The notes below the pieces were generated by a model. The model was not told the DNA's origin and did not search any database. It saw nothing but the letters and a program-made list of their open reading frames with translations. A program made the translations under genes and the position numbers. From Rostratula benghalensis (taxonomy: Eukaryota > Chordata > Aves > Charadriiformes > Rostratulidae), in assembly GCA_013399305.1 (NCBI GenBank), contig VXAI01000165.1, forward strand, positions 1,086,530-1,150,529: a stretch of DNA of 64,000 nt, given 5' to 3'. Numbering within the stretch: position 1 is the first letter of the stretch; each line of letters starts with the position of its first letter. Shown here piece by piece: positions 24,725 through 37,361 of the stretch.

Positions 24725-26238
24725 ATGGACACTAGTCTCAGCATCCAGCCTTGTCTTCCCCAGCCAGGTGGGTCTGAATCTCTTCAGAGCTGTTGAGCAA
24801 GGAGGATTTGCCTCTGTTTTTTTTTTTTTTTTTTTTGAATAGAGACAGATGTGAAGGATCCTGTTTTTTAGTTTTTTTTTTTTTTTTTTTTTGTGTGTCT
24901 TTGATGTAACTCAATCTTGGTGTGCTTCTTTTTTTTTTTTTTTTTTTTGAGGGCTATGGAACTGTTTCCAGAGTTTCCCTCAGTTTTTTTTTTTTTTTTT
25001 TTTTCAGCAGGTCCCTGGAAAAGCCATTGGAAAACAAACCTTTTTTTTTTTTTTTTTTTTAATTTGGTTCTGTTCAGATTAACTCAGAATTCTAGACATT
25101 CAAAACCAACACGAATGGTTTAAAAGCCATTTATCTGCACAGCGATGAAAGGTTTTTTTTTTTTTTTTTTTTTGGAGGCTCACTTTCATATCTCGTATAC
25201 TTTAACTATTTTTTTTTTTTTTTTTTTTGTACCTTGTTTTTTACATTCTGTACTTGCTATTTTCCACTTCTCCAGCCGACACAGCACAGAAACAACCCAT
25301 GAGGTGAGACATCAGTAGTGTTTTTTTTTTTTTTTTTTTTAATGAGCGAGCAGCCCCCATCCTGGCATTTCTTCATTTTTTTTTTTTTTTTTTTTTGGGA
25401 GGCACTCATGCACTGATGACACCTTCATTTCATTTTTTTTTTTTTTTTTTTTGCTCAGATTTACTGGAGGGCCACTGGTCAGAGATATACCTAACGCAAC
25501 ACAATTGGCTTTTAAAAAATAATATTGCTGTAATGCCGACTGGGTTTTTTTTTTTTTTTTTTTTATGAAATTAAAGACAGGCCCTGCACTGAAGAGTTTG
25601 TTTTTTTTTTTTTTTTTTTTTTTTAGAACAAAAGAAATTGCAAAATACAAAATAGATTTTTTTTTTTTTTTTTTTTTCGCATTGAACACGAAGGACTCAT
25701 ATGTTTTTTTCTTTTTTTTTTTTTTTTTTTTTCCCTGAAGAAAAGCAAAAGGGAATGGAAGGGAAATATTTTTTTTTTTTTTTTTTTTTGAATACCAGGA
25801 ATGAAATAATTTTCTCTCCAAATTTTTTTTTTTTTTTTTTTTTTAATGACTTGGTAATTTCTTTTACAGCACCCTTTCCATTTTTTTTTTTTTTTTTTTT
25901 CAGCAGCCGCCCACATGTGAGAAGCTGTGCCTTGCATTTTTTTTTTTTTTTTTTTTATTGGTATGGGGCAAATCCTCCTGTCTGAGGTGTGATTTTTTTT
26001 TTTTTTTTTTTTTCTTCCAGATATGAGAATGGCCCTTTACTAACCCTTTTTTTTTTTTTTTTTTTTTTTGTTGTAACACCAAATCTCAATCAAAGTATTG
26101 CTCTTTTTTTTTTTTTTTTTTTTTTTGGGATCTTCTCATGGGTCTTGCTGTTCAGTTTCTTTTTTTTTTTTTTTTTTTTTGTAAAATTGACTCTTTGGGG
26201 AACTTCTCTAGGGTTTTTTTTTTTTTTTTTTTTTTTTT
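24725..26238. other. Masked sequence, nothing else recognised
   Basis: Comb with several empty slots near 25081-25140 and 25257-25320. No gene or CR1 signature. Confidence 0.5.
26070..26102 (+). repeat. Dispersed 33-base repeat, copy 2
   Basis: This is the second copy of the segment at 24625-24657, with two substitutions. Comb blocks on both sides hide whether the similarity extends further. Confidence 0.7.
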
Positions 26239-27168
26239 CGGACAATTCAGCTGATATTTGCCCTATCCTTTTGTGAAGGGATCAACATCATCACCATCTA
26301 GCATTGGACAACAAAAGAAAAAAATTATTGGAGTGGGACAGTAATGACACTAATGAAAAGCATTGACTGGAGGGTTCCCAGTATAGATTCTCTAGTGGCT
26401 AATAAAGTTGTTGTTCTCATATGGCCAAATGTCTGTTTGTGAGAGCCCTAATTTGGGGGTTTCTTGCGCACTCAATGCTTTCATCTTTAAGATCTTTATG
26501 ACCACATCATAGGAAAAGAGGGGGAAGGAGAGGAGAGCGGACAGGAGAAGAGAGGTGAGGAAAGGAGAAGAATCCTAATTCTTGAAAATACTTGTCTTCA
26601 TACTGAAATTGATAAGAAATCCTGACAGCACAGCTTTTGCTTAGACTGACCACACTAGATATTTTTCAGTAAAGCACAAAATATCCTTGCATAAAATTTT
26701 CCCTCAGGAAATAAGATGATCAGTCTCTGATACCACAGAGAGTTAATAATCCCTTCAAGCTTTGTGCTTATTTTACTTGTGGATTCAAACACAATAGCAA
26801 GAGTTTACAAGCTCTGCACTACTCTGCAGAACTTCCCAAAATCCTGACCAGGTCTGCTGTCACCAAGCCTATGGTACAGGACAAAGCCAGAGACCTATAA
26901 AAATAAAGGGCCACACCTGAAAACGTAACCTTCTGCCTGAGAGCTGTGTTTAGTGTCAAATGCCACCCCTCCTCAACCTCTCTGCAAAGGTTCTCCAAAC
27001 AAACCACACCTATGTCCCAACAAGTAAATCAAGATAAATTGAGTTTTGATCTGGTTTTGGGTACGGCACTTGGCATTGGATCAAAGTCCTAGCAAACAAA
27101 GTCTTCTGAAGAGACAGCAAGGAACCTGCCTGGTTGTGCAGAGTCCTGGCTGCTTTGAGTCAGACAGG
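26239..27168. other. Clean block inside the comb (16 empty slots)
   Basis: Unmasked unique sequence with a purine-rich patch at about 26518-26571. No coding frame of note. The comb restarts at 27169-27188 in the original phase. Confidence 0.7.
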
Positions 27169-27539
27169 TTTTTTTTTTTTTTTTTTTTTGAGGTGGTTGT
27201 TGGGTATCAACAATCGATTTTAAATTTTTTTTTTTTTTTTTTTTCGTTGTGGCTCAGTGAACCATGCCCATCTCTTTTGATTTTTTTTTTTTTTTTTTTT
27301 AAATGGGAGCAGCTGAGTTTGCTCACTGGTTTCCACTTTTTTTTTTTTTTTTTTTTCGATAGCAGGCAGAAAGTAGGCAGCATGGCTCTAATTTTTTTTT
27401 TTTTTTTTTTTTTTTGATGTCTCCTGGGTGAACCATGCTTTCTTTTCATTTTTTTTTTTTTTTTTTTTAGGCTGGGTTGAAAGTGGTCCTGCAAGTGTAA
27501 AGCAGCTGCCCATCACAAGGGAGATATAGGCAAAGAAGG

Positions 27540-27940
27540 TGATCAGAGGACTGGAGCACCTTTTTTTTTTTTTTTTTTTTAGAGAGTTGATGGTGTTCAA
27601 GCTGGAGAAGAGAAGGTTTTTTTTTTTTTTTTTTTTCCCTTCCAATATCTAAAGGGGCTGTAGGAAAGACGGTTTTTTTTTTTTTTTTTTTTAGTGAGAG
27701 AATGGCTTTAAACTGAAAGAGGGGAGATTTTTTTTTTTTTTTTTTTTTGTGCAGGTTGCCCAGAGAAGCTGTGGCTGCCCCCTCTTTTTTTTTTTTTTTT
27801 TTTTGGCTAGATGGGGCTTTGAGCTACCTGGTCTGGTAGGTTTTTTTTTTTTTTTTTTTTGGGGGATTGGAATTTGCTGAACTTTAAGGTCCCTTCTTTT
27901 TTTTTTTTTTTTTTTTCTCTATGCCTCTATGATTCTATGA
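27540..27940 (+). mobile_element. CR1 retrotransposon 3' fragment
   Basis: Sense CR1 pieces: GATCAGAGGACTGGAGCACC, GTTCAAGCTGGAGAAGAGAAGG, TAAACTGAAAGAGGGGAGA, GCCCAGAGAAGCTGTGGCTGCC, GATGGGGCTTTGAGCTACCTGG and TTTAAGGTCCCTT, then CTATGATTCTATGA. From GCTGC(T/C)CC to GGGGCTTTGAG the spacing matches the clean relative at 57.5-58.0 kb exactly, with 20 bases hidden. An internal stretch before GCCCAGAG is about 30 bases shorter than in that relative, so this copy has its own deletion. Confidence 0.9.
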
Positions 27941-28196
27941 AAGGTCTGGGAAGGGAGAAACAGCTCTGCCTTCCAAATGCACCCAGGACATTGGTCTTCT
28001 CCAGCAGCTTTTTTTTTTTTTTTTTTTTTCAGAGAGGAGAAGGGTGATGGGGAGACGCCTGTAATTTTTTTTTTTTTTTTTTTTCCTGTAATAACACAGT
28101 GACCCTGCTTACAGCTGCCATTTTTTTTTTTTTTTTTTTTTAACTCAAAGTATCCTTGCAGCTAAACTGAGAAAGTTTTTTTTTTTTTTTTTTTTT

Positions 28197-28820
28197 GTGA
28201 GGTGGAGTGTGAACTGGCTGAAGGATAGAAGCTTTTTTTTTTTTTTTTTTTTGATGGAGTCTAGTTGGACCACTGCTATTCAGTATATTTTTTTTTTTTT
28301 TTTTTTTTGGAATAGAGTGCACTATCAGCAAGTTTGCTGATTTCTTTTTTTTTTTTTTTTTTTTTGACACACCAGAAGGCCGTGCTGCCATCCAGTGAGA
28401 TTTTTTTTTTTTTTTTTTTTGGGCGGGGAGAAATTAAATGAAATTTAACAAGAGTATTTTTTTTTTTTTTTTTTTTGACAAGAACAAACCCAGGTACCAG
28501 TATACGTTGGTATTTTTTTTTTTTTTTTTTTTGCGTAAGGGAAAGGGACCTGGGGGCAATGGGTGCAATTTTTTTTTTTTTTTTTTTTACTGAAATATGA
28601 GGAAAAACTTCTTCACAGTGAGGGTTTTTTTTTTTTTTTTTTTTCTGCCCAGAGAGGTTGTGGAGTCTCCTTCTCTGGAGTTTTTTTTTTTTTTTTTTTT
28701 CCCGTTCCTTTGTGACCTGATCTGGGTGTTCCTGCTTTTTTTTTTTTTTTTTTTTTGATGATCTTTCAAGGCTCCTTCCAATCCCTGATAGTTTTTTTTT
28801 TTTTTTTTTTTTGTGATGGA
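28197..28820 (+). mobile_element. CR1 fragment with reverse-transcriptase end and 3' UTR
   Basis: Pieces follow the sense CR1 order. GGAGTGTGAACTGGCTGAAGG and GAGTCTAGTTGGACC come first (with an apparent short internal deletion before CTATTCAGTATA). GTGCACTATCAGCAAGTTTGCTGA follows; it encodes the SKFAD part of the reverse-transcriptase active-site region. Then come CACCAGAAGGCCGTGCTGCC, AAATGAAATTTAACAAGAG, GGAAAGGGACCTGGGGGC and CTGCCCAGAGAGGTTGTGGAG, ending at GATGATCTTTCAAGGCTCC. The frame is not open across it. It is the same subfamily as the partial copy starting at 63965. Confidence 0.88.
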
Positions 28821-31800
28821 GAGGGGCACAGTGTGTACATTTATGGCTTTTTTTTTTTTTTTTTTTTTTAAAAAGTGCCAAATGCACTGGAAGATGGTTT
28901 TAGGTTTTTTTTTTTTTTTTTTTTGGCTCTTCACATAAACATATTTTTTTTTAATTAGTATTTTTTTTTTTTTTTTTTTTAAACACATCCCTTACAAATC
29001 TTCAAACAACATTTGATTTTTTTTTTTTTTTTTTTTTGTGGGTTTTCAGGACAGTTTTTAGGAATTGAAGGTTTTTTTTTTTTTTTTTTTTTATGTAAAA
29101 ATAGTTCAGATAAACCTCAAAAGACATGTTTTTTTTTTTTTTTTTTTTGGGCAGCAAAATGAATACATGTGAGTGAACATAAAGTTTTTTTTTTTTTTTT
29201 TTTTCCAGTTGAACAGTCCATTATGTCTTTTGCTGGAGCCTTTTTTTTTTTTTTTTTTTTGCAAGCTGAACCGAAGTGGTTGGGATATGTGATCTATTTT
29301 TTTTTTTTTTTTTTTTGCATGAAAGCAGACGATGTGAGGTTGGGTTTATGATTTTTTTTTTTTTTTTTTTTTTTTCAGAATCGCCTGGAGTTATGAGATG
29401 GAGCCTGCTGGATTGTATAAATGTTACATAGTTTAGTGAGTGTATGAAAGAGGAGCCAGTCTCCTTTTTTTTTTTTTTTTTTTTGCCGTTCCTCCAGAGC
29501 TCCTGGGACTGCAGATTTGTTTTTTTTTTTTTTTTTTTTTTCTTTTTGCCTGTTTTTTGTTTTTTTCTGATTGTTTTTTTTTTTTTTTTTTTTTTTAGAT
29601 ACAGCCAATTGGATATTTGCCAGGTGTGGATTTTTTTTTTTTTTTTTTTTTTTAGTCAATAAGAGTGAAAGTCAGACCCTAAATCACCATCTCTTTCTAA
29701 CTAGGGACACACAAACTATTTTTTTATCATTGTTTTTACTGAAGTTTTTTTTTTTTTTTTTTTTGCAGATCAGCTGATGGTCCTCTGGGTACCAAGGGAT
29801 TTTTTTTTTTTTTTTTTTTTGAGCACCTATTACAAAGAGCAGCCATTATGGAGACCTTTTTTTTTTTTTTTTTTTTTGGAAACAGATGATGGTCCCATGT
29901 CAATCAGCAGGTTTTTTTTTTTTTTTTTTTTTTCAGCAGCCCTGGATCTGACTGATGGCAGCTGAACATTTTTTTTTTTTTTTTTTTTAGTTCTGTCACC
30001 ATTCCCAGAGGCTCAGATGTTAATTTTTTTTTTTTTTTTTTTTTGCAAGCACTAAAGGCATCCTGTGGCCCAACATTTGCTTTTTTTTTTTTTTTTTTTT
30101 TCGTTAACTTTCACTGTTGCCATTATGATATTGCTGTTTTTTTTTTTTTTTTTTTTGGGCAGAAGAGATAAGTCAGCCAGAGCAGGAGGGAATTTTTTTT
30201 TTTTTTTTTTTTAGAGTATGCTTGTCATTGCATGTGCATGCACACACGTTTTTTTTTTTTTTTTTTTTCTCTGAGGACAATCTCCAAACCCTCCTCTATA
30301 TCCATTTTTTTTTTTTTTTTTTTTCCTTCCTTACAGCTTCACCTCCCCATTCTTCTCTTTTTTTTTTTTTTTTTTTTTTTGGGACCAGCCTTGCATGGAC
30401 TTCTCTACCATCACTATTTTTTTTTTTTTTTTTTTTATCCTCCCTCTCTCTGACTCTTGTTGGCCTGGAGCCTTTTTTTTTTTTTTTTTTTTATATCTTC
30501 TGCCGTTTATGCAATGACTTCCCTCTCCCCATGTTTCAGGTCCTCCCACCTAATTCAACTCCCTTCTGCATATTACGCTTCCTCTTTTTTTTTTTTTTTT
30601 TTTTACCCCTCATCAGTTAAATGCCCTCTCTGTCCCAGCATTTTTTTTTTTTTTTTTTTTAGATTAAAATCATGCTAAATGAATACCTGATGTGGGTTTT
30701 TTTTTTTTTTTTTTTTTGTAAAATCAGAGAACTTGGCTGCTGAACTCTTTGGTTTTTTTTTTTTTTTTTTTTTATATCCTGTAAATTTTCAAATCCAATG
30801 CTGGTGCTTTTTTTTTTTTTTTTTTTTTTAATCGCCGGTCATTTTGGGCCTGATCCAGCTTTGATTTTTTTTTTTTTTTTTTTTCCATTTGCTGCGTGGG
30901 AGTTGGATCAGACCCACAATTTTTTTTTTTTTTTTTTTTTCACTGTCCTTGAGCGGATTTTATCTGGTCTGGCTTATTTTTTTTTTTTTTTTTTTTCTTT
31001 CCCCTGCTTTTGTGAAGCTAACATAGAAGTGATTTTTTTTTTTTTTTTTTTTGCCTACCAGGGACCTCCAGAAATCAGTGTTTGGGGTTTTTTTTTTTTT
31101 TTTTTTTTACATCATTATCCACTGCAAAAAATTTGGCAATGTGAGGCTGGTGAAATGCTGCAACCTATGAAGTAAAACCTCCCCATGACAAGGATGGAAA
31201 TTTTTTTTTTTTTTTTTTTTGGCTGGGAGATGATCTCCTGAGCTGGCATTGCAACTTTTTTTTTTTTTTTTTTTTTAAGATGCCAGTGTGTCCTGTCAAT
31301 GTGTTTCTTTTATTTTTTTTTTTTTTTTTTTTTGCCCCTATGGGAGCTGAGATGGAACCCTGAGAAAGTTTTTTTTTTTTTTTTTTTTCAAAATTACAAC
31401 TCTGGTCCTTTTATATACAGCAGATTTTTTTTTTTTTTTTTTTTCAGGCAGTAATGGCTCTCAGCTGACACAGCTCAAGCTTTTTTTTTTTTTTTTTTTT
31501 CATGATCGGGTGGCAGGGTTTACATCCATGCTCCCTTTTTTTTTTTTTTTTTTTTTTGCTTGCTTCAAGGAGGGCATCCTTGAATCTTTAAGTTTTTTTT
31601 TTTTTTTTTTTTGAAGAATGAATCACAGTTTTACATGCGTGGAGGAGATTTTTTTTTTTTTTTTTTTTTCAGAGGTACCTCTGTCCCTCTGGTAACACGG
31701 CAAATTTTTTTTTTTTTTTTTTTTTACATTCTCTATCACCACCCCAGCAATGAAGCAACATTTTTTTTTTTTTTTTTTTTCTGGCCAGCTCCTTCCACCT

Positions 31801-32900
31801 CTGACCTCCTGATGAATTTTTTTTTTTTTTTTTTTTAATACTTTCTGAGATTTTCACATGGGGCAGAGCTATTTTTTTTTTTTTTTTTTTTTTGCTGCTG
31901 CAGGAAATGCCTGTAAATTATATCCTTTTTTTTTTTTTTTTTTTTTTTTGGGAAAGTGCAGGAACAGCTCATGAGCCAGCCTCATTTTTTTTTTTTTTTT
32001 TTTTAGTAGGTGTAATATTTATTATCTTCACCAGTGTTAGTTTTTTTTTTTTTTTTTTTTTATGTCTATCTTATTCCTTATGTTGGCATCTAAACATTTT
32101 TTTTTTTTTTTTTTTTTCAGCAGATCACCCACGTGAAGTAGGGTGCGGGGTGTTTTTTTTTTTTTTTTTTTTAGGAGCTGATGAATACAGAGATTATCCT
32201 GTCAAAAATTTTTTTTTTTTTTTTTTTTACGGGTTCATAAATGCCCAGAAGTGCTGACCTTTCATTTTTTTTTTTTTTTTTTTTAGAAGCAGGCAATGTT
32301 GTTATTAAACCAGCTTTGACAAGGGCTGCCTTCACCCCTGCACCATGTAAAGCTGATGCAGAGCAGTGACAGTGCCTTTTTTTTTTTTTTTTTTTTCTCT
32401 TCTGATTGGCACCTAAGACTTGAGTGATGGAGTTTTTTTTTTTTTTTTTTTTGGAGCAAGAGGTCCAGCGTGCAAATCTGCAGTGCTCTTTTTTTTTTTT
32501 TTTTTTTTTGCCACAGCTTCTGGGCCATGCCAAAGAGACTTCCCTTTTTTTTTTTTTTTTTTTTTAGGAACTCCTCAAAGAATTTGTCAGTTCCTGCTCA
32601 TTTTTTTTTTTTTTTTTTTTACGCTTAACCACATAAACAGAGGGAGATATATATATTTTTTTTTTTTTTTTTTTTTAGTTTTCCTCTTAAGTGGCAGTAG
32701 TGTAAACTTGCATTTTTTTTTTTTTTTTTTTTAAAACCGGGAAAGCAGCAATGGCTCCCCGAGTTGAATGGGAGTGGTGCCCAGCTCTTGACTGCAGAAA
32801 TGTGTCTGCCCTCAGTATTGTTTCTTTTTTTTTTTTTTTTTTTTCATCACTGGGAAACGCTGTGCTGCTTTACTACCCAGTTTTTTTTTTTTTTTTTTTT
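28821..32900. other. Masked sequence, nothing recognised
   Basis: Comb with scattered empty slots (for example 29377-29460, 29681-29740, 30497-30580, 31137-31200, 32297-32376). No repeat family or gene identified. Confidence 0.5.
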
Positions 32901-33048
32901 AAAATCATAGGAGCAGAGAATAATTTGTGTTGGAAGTTTTTTTTTTTTTTTTTTTTGGCCAACCTCCTCCTCAGAGCACGTCTAATTAGACCTTTTTTTT
33001 TTTTTTTTTTTTCAGTTAAATCTTGAAGACCTCCAGGGATGTAGATTC
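32901..33048 (-). mobile_element. CR1 3'-terminal fragment
   Basis: AAAATCATAGGAGCAGAGAATAATTTGTGTTGGAAG, with CAACCTCCTCCTCAGAGCACG and GAAGACCTCCAGGGATGTAGATTC, matches the minus strand of a CR1 3' end. Confidence 0.75.
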
Positions 33049-33796
33049 TTTTTTTTTTTTTTTTTTTTCCATGCATGGGGACAATTTTTTGAGCTGTTCA
33101 GGCAGTTCAATGAAAAGAAAAGCTATTTTGTAGGCAGATACCGTGTTCTCTGGACCTGAATTTTTTTTTTTTTTTTTTTTCTGAGGTTAGGCCTAGTTCC
33201 ACCACTGACCAACACTTTTTTTTTTTTTTTTTTTTTAATTTTCCCCTTCCTCAGGTTTGTCAGAACATGGAGTTTTTTTTTTTTTTTTTTTTTGGCCTGG
33301 TGCCCACTTTTTTGGATGGTAAATTAGTTTTTTTTTTTTTTTTTTTTTGATGTTTGCTTCTCACAGGTTTGTATTACTTCTTCATTTTTTTTTTTTTTTT
33401 TTTTACATGTTGGTTGGCAAGTCAGAGGAAGCATAAGCTGTTTTTTTTTTTTTTTTTTTTCATGTTTTTCCTCTGGTGCTCACAGAATGAATGAACTTTT
33501 TTTTTTTTTTTTTTTTATTAATCAAATTCCTTCACTCACCCTGAAGTTGAATTTTTTTTTTTTTTTTTTTTTCAGAGATTATTAGGGGGTTCCTTCCATA
33601 AAGAGTTCTTTTTTTTTTTTTTTTTTTTACCCTTTGCTGTTGCACATCGCCCTGAGTGATAAAATTTTTTTTTTTTTTTTTTTTCTCATCTCTCCTGCCC
33701 TCTGAAGACAAGAGAAATCTTTTTTTTTTTTTTTTTTTTTCTTCTGAACAACTGAAGAGCAATTCTGCACCATGGTTTTTTTTTTTTTTTTTTTTT

Positions 33797-33955
33797 AATG
33801 GTTTGAGTTGGGAGGGACCTTAAAGTTCATCTTGTTCCACCACCCCACCCCCCCTGCCATGGGCAGGGACACCTCCCACTAGAACAGGTTTTTTTTTTTT
33901 TTTTTTTTCTGGGTCTTGAATATTTCTTGAACACTTCTTGAAGATTTTTTTTTTT
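33797..33955 (-). mobile_element. CR1 3'-terminal fragment
   Basis: AATGGTTTGAGTTGGGAGGGACC, TTAAAGTTCATCTTGTTCCACC and CTGCCATGGGCAGGGACACC are minus-strand CR1 3' UTR. It is the same subfamily as the clean copy at 62.7 kb. Confidence 0.85.
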
Positions 33956-35252
33956 TTTTTTTTTCCTCTTCCTCAGGAGAAATCACTGTCATTAGCCCAT
34001 TTTTTTTTTTTTTTTTTTTTAAAGGGGACTGGATCTGCTCAGAATGCAAAAGCATTTTTTTTTTTTTTTTTTTTTTCATTTCCCTACGTATTTTCTTTGT
34101 GCTCTGAAATTGTTTTTTTTTTTTTTTTTTTTACATTTTTTGCTATTTCTCACATTTGCCAGAGAGGCTTTTTTTTTTTTTTTTTTTTTACTATTATTGC
34201 TTTGTATTCATTCCCCCTGAAACAATACATGCTAAAACTTCAGGATCAGCTGCGTGTATTGCTTGGGACTCAGCATGCTCTTTTTTTTTTTTTTTTTTTT
34301 CGGAGAAGCTTGAAGACAGCAAAAATCAGCTTGGATTTTTTTTTTTTTTTTTTTTTAAATATTATGGTACAGGAGGGGAATTTGCAGGACAATTTTTTTT
34401 TTTTTTTTTTTTATGACTCAATATTGGAGCAGGCACTCAGAAATGATTTTTTTTTTTTTTTTTTTTTTTGAAGAGTCTTCAGATCAGGCTGAAATGCAAC
34501 CTCTTTTTTTTTTTTTTTTTTTTTCTGGGGTCTGAACCCTGGCCGTTGCTGTGAAGAGGATTTTTTTTTTTTTTTTTTTTGTACCAGGATGAAAAAAAAA
34601 AAGAGATGTGATTCTGTTTTTTTTTTTTTTTTTTTTTTTCAGAGTCAGGATGAGTTTGTATCTCCCTGTTTGTTTTTTTTTTTTTTTTTTTTGGATGCAA
34701 TTTTAGGGGTAAGGCAACAAGATGATTTTCAAGGGGGTGTGAAGTTACCTGGCTTCTCACCGTATTTTGGTGAAAGACAGCAGTTTTTTTTTTTTTTTTT
34801 TTTTGGTCCTGTATCATCCTGTTGGTCTAGTTGGATGATCAGGACTTGGCAAAAATCTCTAAGCAATTGCATTGGTGGAAAACAGTAGTGAATGGATTTT
34901 TTTTTTTTTTTTTTTTTGGTATGGCTTGCTTGCGTCCTTTCTCCATCAGATGTTTTTTTTTTTTTTTTTTTTTTGCATGAGCTGTGAGAAGCCTGCAGGT
35001 CATGAAAGTTTTTTTTTTTTTTTTTTTTCTGCTGTTGGGGAAGAATTTTTTTTTTGTTCCAGAATTTTTTTTTTTTTTTTTTTTTGAATGGAAACCGAAG
35101 TTTTAGATCTTGACTCCAAAAAAACAGTAGAGAACCACATTGTGCCCTGCCCAGTTGTGCCCTGGAACCAGAAGCTTTTTTTTTTTTTTTTTTTTTGGCC
35201 TTCCCAGAGTTGGCACCTTGATAAGTGGTGGGTTTTTTTTTTTTTTTTTTTT
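33956..35252. other. Masked sequence, nothing recognised
   Basis: Comb with empty slots near 34201-34280, 34721-34780, 34817-34896 and 35097-35176. No feature identified. Confidence 0.5.
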
Positions 35253-35398
35253 TCTGGAGACCAGATCCGAAGACTTTCCTGGATGTATTTTTTTTTTTTT
35301 TTTTTTTTGTGGTGAGGGACATGGATTAGTGGTGGATTTGGCAGTTTTTTTTTTTTTTTTTTTTTTCGATGATCTTAAAGGTCTTTTCTAAATTATCT
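35253..35398 (+). mobile_element. CR1 3'-terminal fragment
   Basis: GGGACATGGATTAGTGGTGG and GATGATCTTAAAGGTCTTTTC are the sense CR1 3' end. The upstream piece GAAGACTTTCCTGGATGTA is consistent with it. Confidence 0.8.
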
Positions 35399-35420
35399 AA
35401 TTTTTTTTTTTTTTTTTTTT

Positions 35421-35904
35421 GGTGTGCACTCCCCAGAAGCCCACCTAACCCACCAAGTAAGAAAGTTAGCAAAAAATGAGGCTCAGGAATCTTTCTCAGG
35501 AGAATTCCATCAGGTTGAATCTCCATCTGCAAAATGCTTCGATATCAGTATTTTCTAATCAGAACTGTGTCTGCTGAGGTATTCCAGGTCTCTCTATGTT
35601 GTGTCAAAGTTTCCCTTGTCCGTTGCACATACACACATTTTCACTGCTGGGATGTTGTGGACCCTCATGAAACTTTAGGGTTGGAAGGGGTGAGAGAGAA
35701 GACGAGATGAACTTGGCTAAAGGAGGAATAATGAAAATAAATTTTCCTTCCCTTAGTCAATGGTCCAATCCAGCATTTTCCTCTTCAGTGTCTCCTGTTA
35801 AAGGAGCCACCCTCTGCCCATTGCCAGGCTGTGGTAGAAAGCATCTGTTCACAAAGAAACACATGCTGAGATGGGTATGTCTCACCAAATTCAGGGCCAC
35901 TGCA
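35421..35904. other. Clean block inside the comb (8 empty slots)
   Basis: Unmasked unique sequence, no feature identified. Bounded by exact blocks 35401-35420 and 35905-35924. Confidence 0.7.
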
Positions 35905-36316
35905 TTTTTTTTTTTTTTTTTTTTAATGTGCTGCAGTAGAAAAAAAAAATGACCTTAAAATTTTTTTTTTTTTTTTTTTTTCCTTCATCTCCATGCAATT
36001 TAATTCACCATAAGACTTTTTTTTTTTTTTTTTTTTTGGAAAAACAAATTAAGGAGTATTTTGAAGGATCTGTTTTTTTTTTTTTTTTTTTTTGAAATTA
36101 AATCTTTGGGATCAGGACAAAAATAGGAAGCAAACCCAGACATTAAGCAAACCAAGCACTCAAATCATCCTGTGAAACAAATTTAAGTCCTAAGAGGGGT
36201 AGAAACATTTTAGGCAAACCTAGGGTTGATTTTCAAATTGTTCTGGAGAAATAGCAGGCATAGTCAAGAATGAACCAAACTTCAGCTGAGTTCAGCTTTT
36301 TTTTTTTTTTTTTTTT

Positions 36317-36409
36317 GTAAGAGCTCAGGGCCAGCTTTTGGGGAATGCAGGCTGACAGATGAGGTAGGGAATCATGCCAGACAACGAGTTTGACGTAGTC
36401 TGAGGTGCC
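36317..36409. other. Comb register shift of one base
   Basis: The block at 36297-36316 is in the original phase. The next block, 36410-36429, lies one base later than the grid predicts, and all later blocks keep that offset. The slot between them is empty. One base has therefore been added to the sequence somewhere in this interval relative to the grid. Confidence 0.9.
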
Positions 36410-37295
36410 TTTTTTTTTTTTTTTTTTTTCTTCATCATGCAATTGGGACAATGGTAATATGGATATTTTTTTTTTTTTTTTTTTTTGTTCCCTGCTTTAG
36501 TCTCTACGTGGATTCCGCTGCTTTTTTTTTTTTTTTTTTTTCTGGGTGTTGAAACAGAGCTAATGTGGGTTCAGCTGAGGGTTTATATGGACTTGAACTT
36601 CTTTGGCCTTTCAACAGTGGGTGCACAACTGCATTTTTTTTTTTTTTTTTTTTCAGCTCCATCTGTGATAGTTCATTCAGCATGTGTTTCATTATAGGTA
36701 GGTCTTGTTGAGGCTGAGATGTAAAATACCTCATTACCAAATGAACAAGGAATGAACTGGACAGATTCACAGCATCCTTGGCTTGAACTGAACTTAAGGA
36801 GGACCCAAAACATACCCCTGAAAAATCTTAATTTAATGCACAAATGATTCTGGAGTATTTTTTTTTTTTTTTTTTTTAGTCTCTCTCTTCAGTCTTTGGT
36901 AATCAAGGTTGATTTTTTTTTTTTTTTTTTTTTCTACAGGAGTCTCTGTAATCCTGATGCTGCATCCCTTTTTTTTTTTTTTTTTTTTTCAGCCTTATTT
37001 CCAAGGCAACTACCTGCAATGGCACAGTGGATTATGACCTCAGAAGGAGAATTAACAATAGCAGACAAAATCCCAGGGGAATCATTTAATTTTCTTGGGC
37101 CATAAAAGACCCCGTTTCAAGAGGAATAAGAGGAAAGTTTTTTTTTTTTTTTTTTTTGGATGCAGAATTACTTAGAAAACAAGTATCTTTTTTTTTTTTT
37201 TTTTTTTTTTTTTTCTTAATATCCTGCCCTAAAGTGTTTGTGGAATATTTTTTTTTTTTTTTTTTTTTTTGAGACCAGCCCACGAGGCATGGAAT

Positions 37296-37361
37296 GAGAT
37301 GAGATTTTTTTTTTTTTTTTTTTTTGAGATGAGATGAGATGAGATGAGATGAGATGAGATG
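37296..37361 (+). repeat. (GAGAT)n microsatellite
   Basis: GAGAT units run from 37296 to 37305, then a comb block covers 37306-37325, then seven more units run to 37360. Unit phase is unchanged across the block (20 bases equal four units). This is an independent sign that the block replaced bases and did not insert any. Confidence 0.92.
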
